NCBI GenBank assembly: GCA_031373785.1
Contig: JANMNE010000148.1
Span: forward strand, 1 to 37,610
Source: JAENVT01 sp031373785
Lineage (GTDB): Bacteria; Actinomycetota; Acidimicrobiia; Acidimicrobiales; Ilumatobacteraceae
Direction of reading: 5' to 3'
Length of the DNA: 37,610 nt
Every line of letters begins with the position of its first letter. Within the stretch, counting starts at the first letter, position 1. This document shows positions 30,697 to 37,610 of this stretch, piece after piece. The notes beneath the pieces are model-generated. The model ran no database searches. It worked only from the letters and a program-made list of their open reading frames with translations, and was not told the DNA's origin. A program made the translations under genes and the position numbers.

Positions 30697-32112
30697 ATGA
30701 AGTCAGGGCGCTACATCGCGCGGTTGACGGCAGTCCTCGGGCTCGTCGGTGCGATCGTCATCATCCCCACCGCTTCACAACTCGTGACCCACGTCGAGGC
30801 CGCCGGCCTGGGCGCCGGTGGCGAGTTCCATCCGCTGACGCCGACGCGGATCTACGACTCCCGTCTCGGCGACCTGTCGAATCACGATGTCCCGCCGCTC
30901 GGCGCCAAGCCGCTGCACGCACCGGAGCCGGCCACGTTTGACATCGACCTCCTGGGTCTCGGCAGCGTTCCCCCGGCCACCGCCGACGTGCTCGCTGTCG
31001 TGGTCAACATCACCGTCACCGACGCCGGCGCCGGGGGCTACCTCGAGGCCTACGGCAAGGGTGCCCGCCCGGCGGTTCGCACCTCGGTCATCAACTTCGC
31101 AGCGGGCGACACCGTGCCGAACGCTTCGATCGTACGACCCGGCCTCGATGGCGACCTCACGATCGGCCTGTTCGGCCAGAGTGGCACCGCCAACGTGATC
31201 GTCGATGTCTTCGGCTGGTTCTCGACCAGCAACTACGTGCCCGTCGGGGTTGTCGATCCCGGCGCGCGGTTGATCCCCATCAGTCCGTCGCGCGTGCTCG
31301 ACACCCGCGCCGGAGACTTCAACGTCAACCGCACACCGGCCGTGCCCCTCGGGGCCCAAGAGACGATGGTCCTTCAGATCCGCGGTGTCGACGGCATCAA
31401 CCCGCCGTTAACCGACGTGGTCCCCGACCTCCCCAGTGTCACCGGTGTCTTGCTGAACGTCGTCGGCATCACGGGATCCAACCGCACGCACCTCTCCATC
31501 TTCCCGAACGACCTCGGCGGGCAGGCACCGACGACCTCCAATCTCAACCTGGCACCGAACGCGATCAAGGCCAACCTGGTGTTCGTGCCGGTTGGCACGG
31601 ATGGCAACGTGCGCATCTTCAACAACCAGGGTTTGACCGACGTCGTCGCCGACGTGGTCGGCTATATGCAGATCCCCACCGACCCGCTGACCCGTAAGGG
31701 GCGCGTCGTGCCACTGTCGTCGCCGTACCGCACCTTCGACACCCGTGACTTTCAGTTTGGTTCGGCGCCCCTTGGTCCTGGTCAGGCAGAGGACTGGAGC
31801 TTCGCCCTCTTCGCCAGCTCGGTCACCATCGGCACCGACTCCGTGGGCAACCAGCTCGCCGTGATCGGCAACCTGACGTCGGCATCGCTGACCCGTCAGT
31901 ATCCCTCGGCGTTCGTGCGGTCGTTCCTCACGGCGTACCCGGCGAAGGCCACCCGACCGCTGTCGTCGAACCTCAACTCGGTCGAGGGCCCGACGCCGAT
32001 CCCCAACATGGCGATCCTGAAGTACGGCACGGATGCAACCGTGACGATGTACAACCTCGCCGGGTACGAGCACTACCTGTTCGACGCGTCTGCCGTCATT
32101 CTCGCCGACTAG
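30697..32112 (+). CDS. Secreted protein with three beta-rich repeats
   Basis: The 471-residue protein has a signal peptide (about 1-36, with a hydrophobic stretch ending near VEAAG) followed by three copies of a module of about 130 residues (roughly 46-178, 192-326, 338-468). Each begins with a short R-h-x-D-(T/S)-R motif (RIYDSR, RVLDTR, RTFDTR), continues with an hNhT-type strand (VVVNITVTD, VLLNVVGIT, VIGNLTSAS) and ends with a (V/D)-x-x-Gly-aromatic strand (VDVFGWF, ADVVGYM). Such modules are common in secreted actinobacterial proteins of unknown role, probably in the envelope. The third copy is the most diverged. It is transcribed with or just before ahcY. Confidence 0.85.
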   Translation: MKSGRYIARLTAVLGLVGAIVIIPTASQLVTHVEAAGLGAGGEFHPLTPTRIYDSRLGDLSNHDVPPLGAKPLHAPEPATFDIDLLGLGSVPPATADVLAVVVNITVTDAGAGGYLEAYGKGARPAVRTSVINFAAGDTVPNASIVRPGLDGDLTIGLFGQSGTANVIVDVFGWFSTSNYVPVGVVDPGARLIPISPSRVLDTRAGDFNVNRTPAVPLGAQETMVLQIRGVDGINPPLTDVVPDLPSVTGVLLNVVGITGSNRTHLSIFPNDLGGQAPTTSNLNLAPNAIKANLVFVPVGTDGNVRIFNNQGLTDVVADVVGYMQIPTDPLTRKGRVVPLSSPYRTFDTRDFQFGSAPLGPGQAEDWSFALFASSVTIGTDSVGNQLAVIGNLTSASLTRQYPSAFVRSFLTAYPAKATRPLSSNLNSVEGPTPIPNMAILKYGTDATVTMYNLAGYEHYLFDASAVILAD

Positions 32113-32144
32113 ACTGGTCGTACCCCACGGGCTGAACTGAACGT

Positions 32145-32156
32145 TGCCAGCTGGCA
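32145..32156. repeat. 12-base palindrome in the ahcY leader
   Basis: TGCCAGCTGGCA is perfectly self-complementary and lies 60 bases before the ahcY start. It could be an operator; no known SAH or SAM riboswitch fold was recognised in the 103-base gap around it. Confidence 0.35.
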
Positions 32157-32202
32157 CCGGCCCGAACTACAACTTCGCACATCCCGTGCCTGTTCTACCT
32201 GT

Positions 32203-32208
32203 GGAGGA
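32203..32208 (+). promoter_or_regulatory. Ribosome-binding site of ahcY
   Basis: GGAGGA lies seven bases before ATG 32216 and fixes the start (MTSSLAARRD) inside a longer open frame. Confidence 0.75.
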
Positions 32209-32215
32209 ACCTTCC

Positions 32216-33679
<1,464 letters not shown>

Positions 33680-33687
33680 CTAGTAGT

Positions 33688-34338
33688 TCACTCGAAGGCA
33701 GGGCACGAGATCTCCGGTGCATCCGGAGATTTCGTGACTGGCTTCTGCATCTCCAACCGTGGGATCAGCACGTGCACCAGCGGGCCGATCCCGAACATGA
33801 AGGCCAGCGTGCCGACCCCGATGCGACCGCCGAGGGCGACGCCGCTGGCCATCACGACTGCTTCCAAGATGGTGCGGGTGACGCGGACCGAGTATCCGCG
33901 CGCCACCAGCCCGACCATCAGCCCGTCGCGCGGGCCGGTGCCGAGGCCGGCGCCGATGTAGAGGCCTGAGCCGAGGGCGATCACGACGACAGCCCCGACG
34001 ACGTAGGCGAGCCGGGGGACGAGGCGGTCGGTGGAGGGCAGGTGGTCGCCGATCAGGTTGACGACGAGGCCGATCTCGAGCGCGTTGAGGATGGTCCCGA
34101 CGCCGGGGCGTTGTCGCAACGGGATCCACAACAGCAGGAGCACGAAGCCGGTGATCTCGATCACCCAGCCGAGGGCGATGCCGGTGTGGCGGGACACGCC
34201 CTGGTGGAAGACGTCCCACGGCGCCAGCCCGAGGCGCGCCGTCACGAACATGCTGATGCCCAACCCGAAGCACGCCAGCCCGGCCACACAGCGGACCAGC
34301 CGCTCCACGGGTCGATCGTGCAGGATGCGGCGCAGCAC
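33688..34338 (-). CDS. YczE/YyaS/YitT-type membrane protein
   Basis: The 216-residue protein has five to six membrane helices and the YczE-type signatures ARLGLAPWDVFHQGVS (34-49) and GLGTGPRDGLMVGLV (130-144), both carrying the conserved G-P/A-W/R-D pattern. The family is widespread in bacteria as uncharacterised or putative transporter-like membrane proteins. It starts with GTG 34338, six bases after a TAGGGT box, diverges from comF and converges on ahcY with its stop nine bases from the ahcY stop. The last 17 codons contain one arm of a strong hairpin. Confidence 0.85.
   Translation of the reverse strand: MLRRILHDRPVERLVRCVAGLACFGLGISMFVTARLGLAPWDVFHQGVSRHTGIALGWVIEITGFVLLLLWIPLRQRPGVGTILNALEIGLVVNLIGDHLPSTDRLVPRLAYVVGAVVVIALGSGLYIGAGLGTGPRDGLMVGLVARGYSVRVTRTILEAVVMASGVALGGRIGVGTLAFMFGIGPLVHVLIPRLEMQKPVTKSPDAPEISCPAFE
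33704..33736. terminator. Bidirectional hairpin between ahcY and the YczE-like gene
   Basis: Arms CACGAGATCTCCGG (33704-33717) and CCGGAGATTTCGTG (33723-33736) pair with one G-T wobble around a 5-base loop. It follows the ahcY stop by 24 bases and lies inside the 3' coding end of the opposite gene, so it could stop ahcY transcription while serving as coding sequence. There is no U-tract. Confidence 0.6.
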
Positions 34339-34344
34339 GCCGAG

Positions 34345-34350
34345 ACCCTA
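34345..34350 (-). promoter_or_regulatory. -10 box of the YczE-like gene
   Basis: On the minus strand TAGGGT ends six bases before GTG 34338. Confidence 0.4.
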
Positions 34351-34389
34351 CCGATCGCCGTGTCACACCCTCCTGGTATTGATTGCACC

Positions 34390-35070
34390 ATGCTGATCTC
34401 TGGGTTGATTTCTGGGTTGTTCTCGAGTCGTTGCGCCGCGTGCGGGTGTCCGGGCGACGTGCTGTGCCACCGGTGCCGGTTCTCGCTGGCGTCAGGCGGG
34501 CCGCAGCGCTGCCCCGACGGCATCAGCGCTGCATTTGCGTTCGATGGTGTTGCCCGCGAACTGATCGTTGCCTTGAAGTTCCGGCATCGCCGTTCGGCTG
34601 CTCGCGTGATCGCAGCACAGATGGTGCGCCGGCTCAGGCTGCAGCACGTCGATCTCGTCACCTGGGCGCCGACCAGTGCCCGGCGAGTCCGCCGGCGTGG
34701 CTACGACCAGGCGGAGGCCATTGCCCAGTCCGTCGCCCGTCAGTTGGGCGTGCCGTGCCGGCGCTTGCTGTACCGGGCACACGGCGGCCCGCAGACCGGC
34801 AAGTCCCGCGCCGATCGTCTGGCCGGTCCGGCATTTCGCGCCCGGCGGCCGCGGCACGACCTGTCGGTGCTGGTCGTCGACGATGTGGTCACCACCGGCG
34901 CCACGTTGCGCACCGCGGCCGAGGCGTTGCGCGGTGCGGGCGTCGCCCGGGTCCAACTCGTCGCCGCGGCCAGCGCCCAGTTGCGTCACTCGGCGGCATC
35001 GCACCGCGATTTCGTGGCCGGCGCACGGGGCCCTGCCAAGGCCAGCGCCGTACCCGCCGGTAGGCTTTGA
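34390..35070 (+). CDS. comF: ComF family phosphoribosyltransferase-like protein
   Basis: The 226-residue protein has an N-terminal zinc-finger-like cluster (Cys15, Cys18, Cys26 and Cys29 in CAACGCPGDVLCHRC) and a C-terminal type I phosphoribosyltransferase domain with the PRPP loop VVDDVVTTGAT (162-172). RRRGYDQAEAIAQSVA is the usual ComF segment. ComF proteins take part in DNA uptake during transformation in some bacteria; in others the role is unproven. It starts at ATG 34390 (MLISGLISG). In mycobacteria a ComF-like gene also lies beside secA, usually with a ribosome-hibernation factor between them, which is absent here. Confidence 0.9.
   Translation: MLISGLISGLFSSRCAACGCPGDVLCHRCRFSLASGGPQRCPDGISAAFAFDGVARELIVALKFRHRRSAARVIAAQMVRRLRLQHVDLVTWAPTSARRVRRRGYDQAEAIAQSVARQLGVPCRRLLYRAHGGPQTGKSRADRLAGPAFRARRPRHDLSVLVVDDVVTTGATLRTAAEALRGAGVARVQLVAAASAQLRHSAASHRDFVAGARGPAKASAVPAGRL
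35061..35066 (+). promoter_or_regulatory. -10 box TAGGCT of secA
   Basis: TAGGCT ends ten bases before ATG 35077 and overlaps the last codons of comF; it could give secA its own promoter. Confidence 0.35.
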
Positions 35071-35076
35071 ACCCGC

Positions 35077-37610
<2,534 letters not shown>

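Noticed and set aside
32113..32215. SAH or SAM riboswitch before ahcY
   Set aside because: None of the conserved core segments I know could be found by eye; only a short palindrome is present.

Overview
The window is GC-rich, densely coded chromosomal DNA with ATG and GTG starts and many 1-4 base stop/start overlaps. Gene content is actinobacterial: FbiA (F420 biosynthesis), DUF3499, DUF5719 beside a giant family-2 glycosyltransferase, and the SecA-ComF-AhcY-phosphomannomutase neighbourhood. The look is that of a deep actinobacterial branch such as Acidimicrobiia; this placement is an inference from gene content. No rRNA, tRNA, CRISPR array, insertion sequence or integrase was seen, and no gene-free stretch exceeds about 110 bases.

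Left part (1-6520): the tail of an unidentified gene, then a minus-strand series read from 3797 down to 98: acyl-CoA-dehydrogenase-like flavoprotein, TetR regulator, PAS-GGDEF diguanylate cyclase and methyltransferase. Divergent from it is a two-gene unit, an alpha/beta hydrolase and a 2,5-dihydroxypyridine dioxygenase (NicX) homologue. The 76-base divergent gap carries a perfect 7-3-7 palindrome in which each arm contains a TTGACA -35 box, one facing each way: a likely operator for the TetR. This looks like a small pyridine-ring catabolic module. A ferritin-like di-iron protein follows on the minus strand.

Middle part (6552-17811): a surface-glycan region. Three tightly coupled GT4 glycosyltransferases are followed by a histidine-rich membrane-anchored protein, a sugar-nucleotide pyrophosphorylase (ManC-like) and an SDR/epimerase that has lost its catalytic Ser and Tyr. 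On the minus strand a fourth GT4 overlaps fbiA. Then come GDP-mannose 4,6-dehydratase, a Wzx-like flippase and a small protein with an N-terminal pentapeptide repeat.

Right part (17904-37610): a 1121-residue GT2/membrane protein, a DUF5719 protein and a membrane thioredoxin-like protein form an operon converging on ftsH. A long plus-strand series follows: DUF3499, CPBP protease, a 901-residue GT-C-like membrane protein, phosphomannomutase, a Trm112-like protein, a secreted three-repeat protein and S-adenosylhomocysteinase. A YczE-type membrane protein lies opposite, then comF and secA (cut by the window end). Phosphomannomutase, the ManC-like enzyme and Gmd together give the route from mannose-6-phosphate to GDP-4-keto-6-deoxymannose, which the glycosyltransferases and flippase could use.

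Regulation: at many genes that begin a transcription unit a TAnnnT hexamer ends 6-10 bases before the start codon, often as TAGCCT or TAGGCT, which suggests widespread leaderless transcription. A few genes (ahcY, gmd, the GT-C-like gene, the GGDEF gene) have clear Shine-Dalgarno sites instead.
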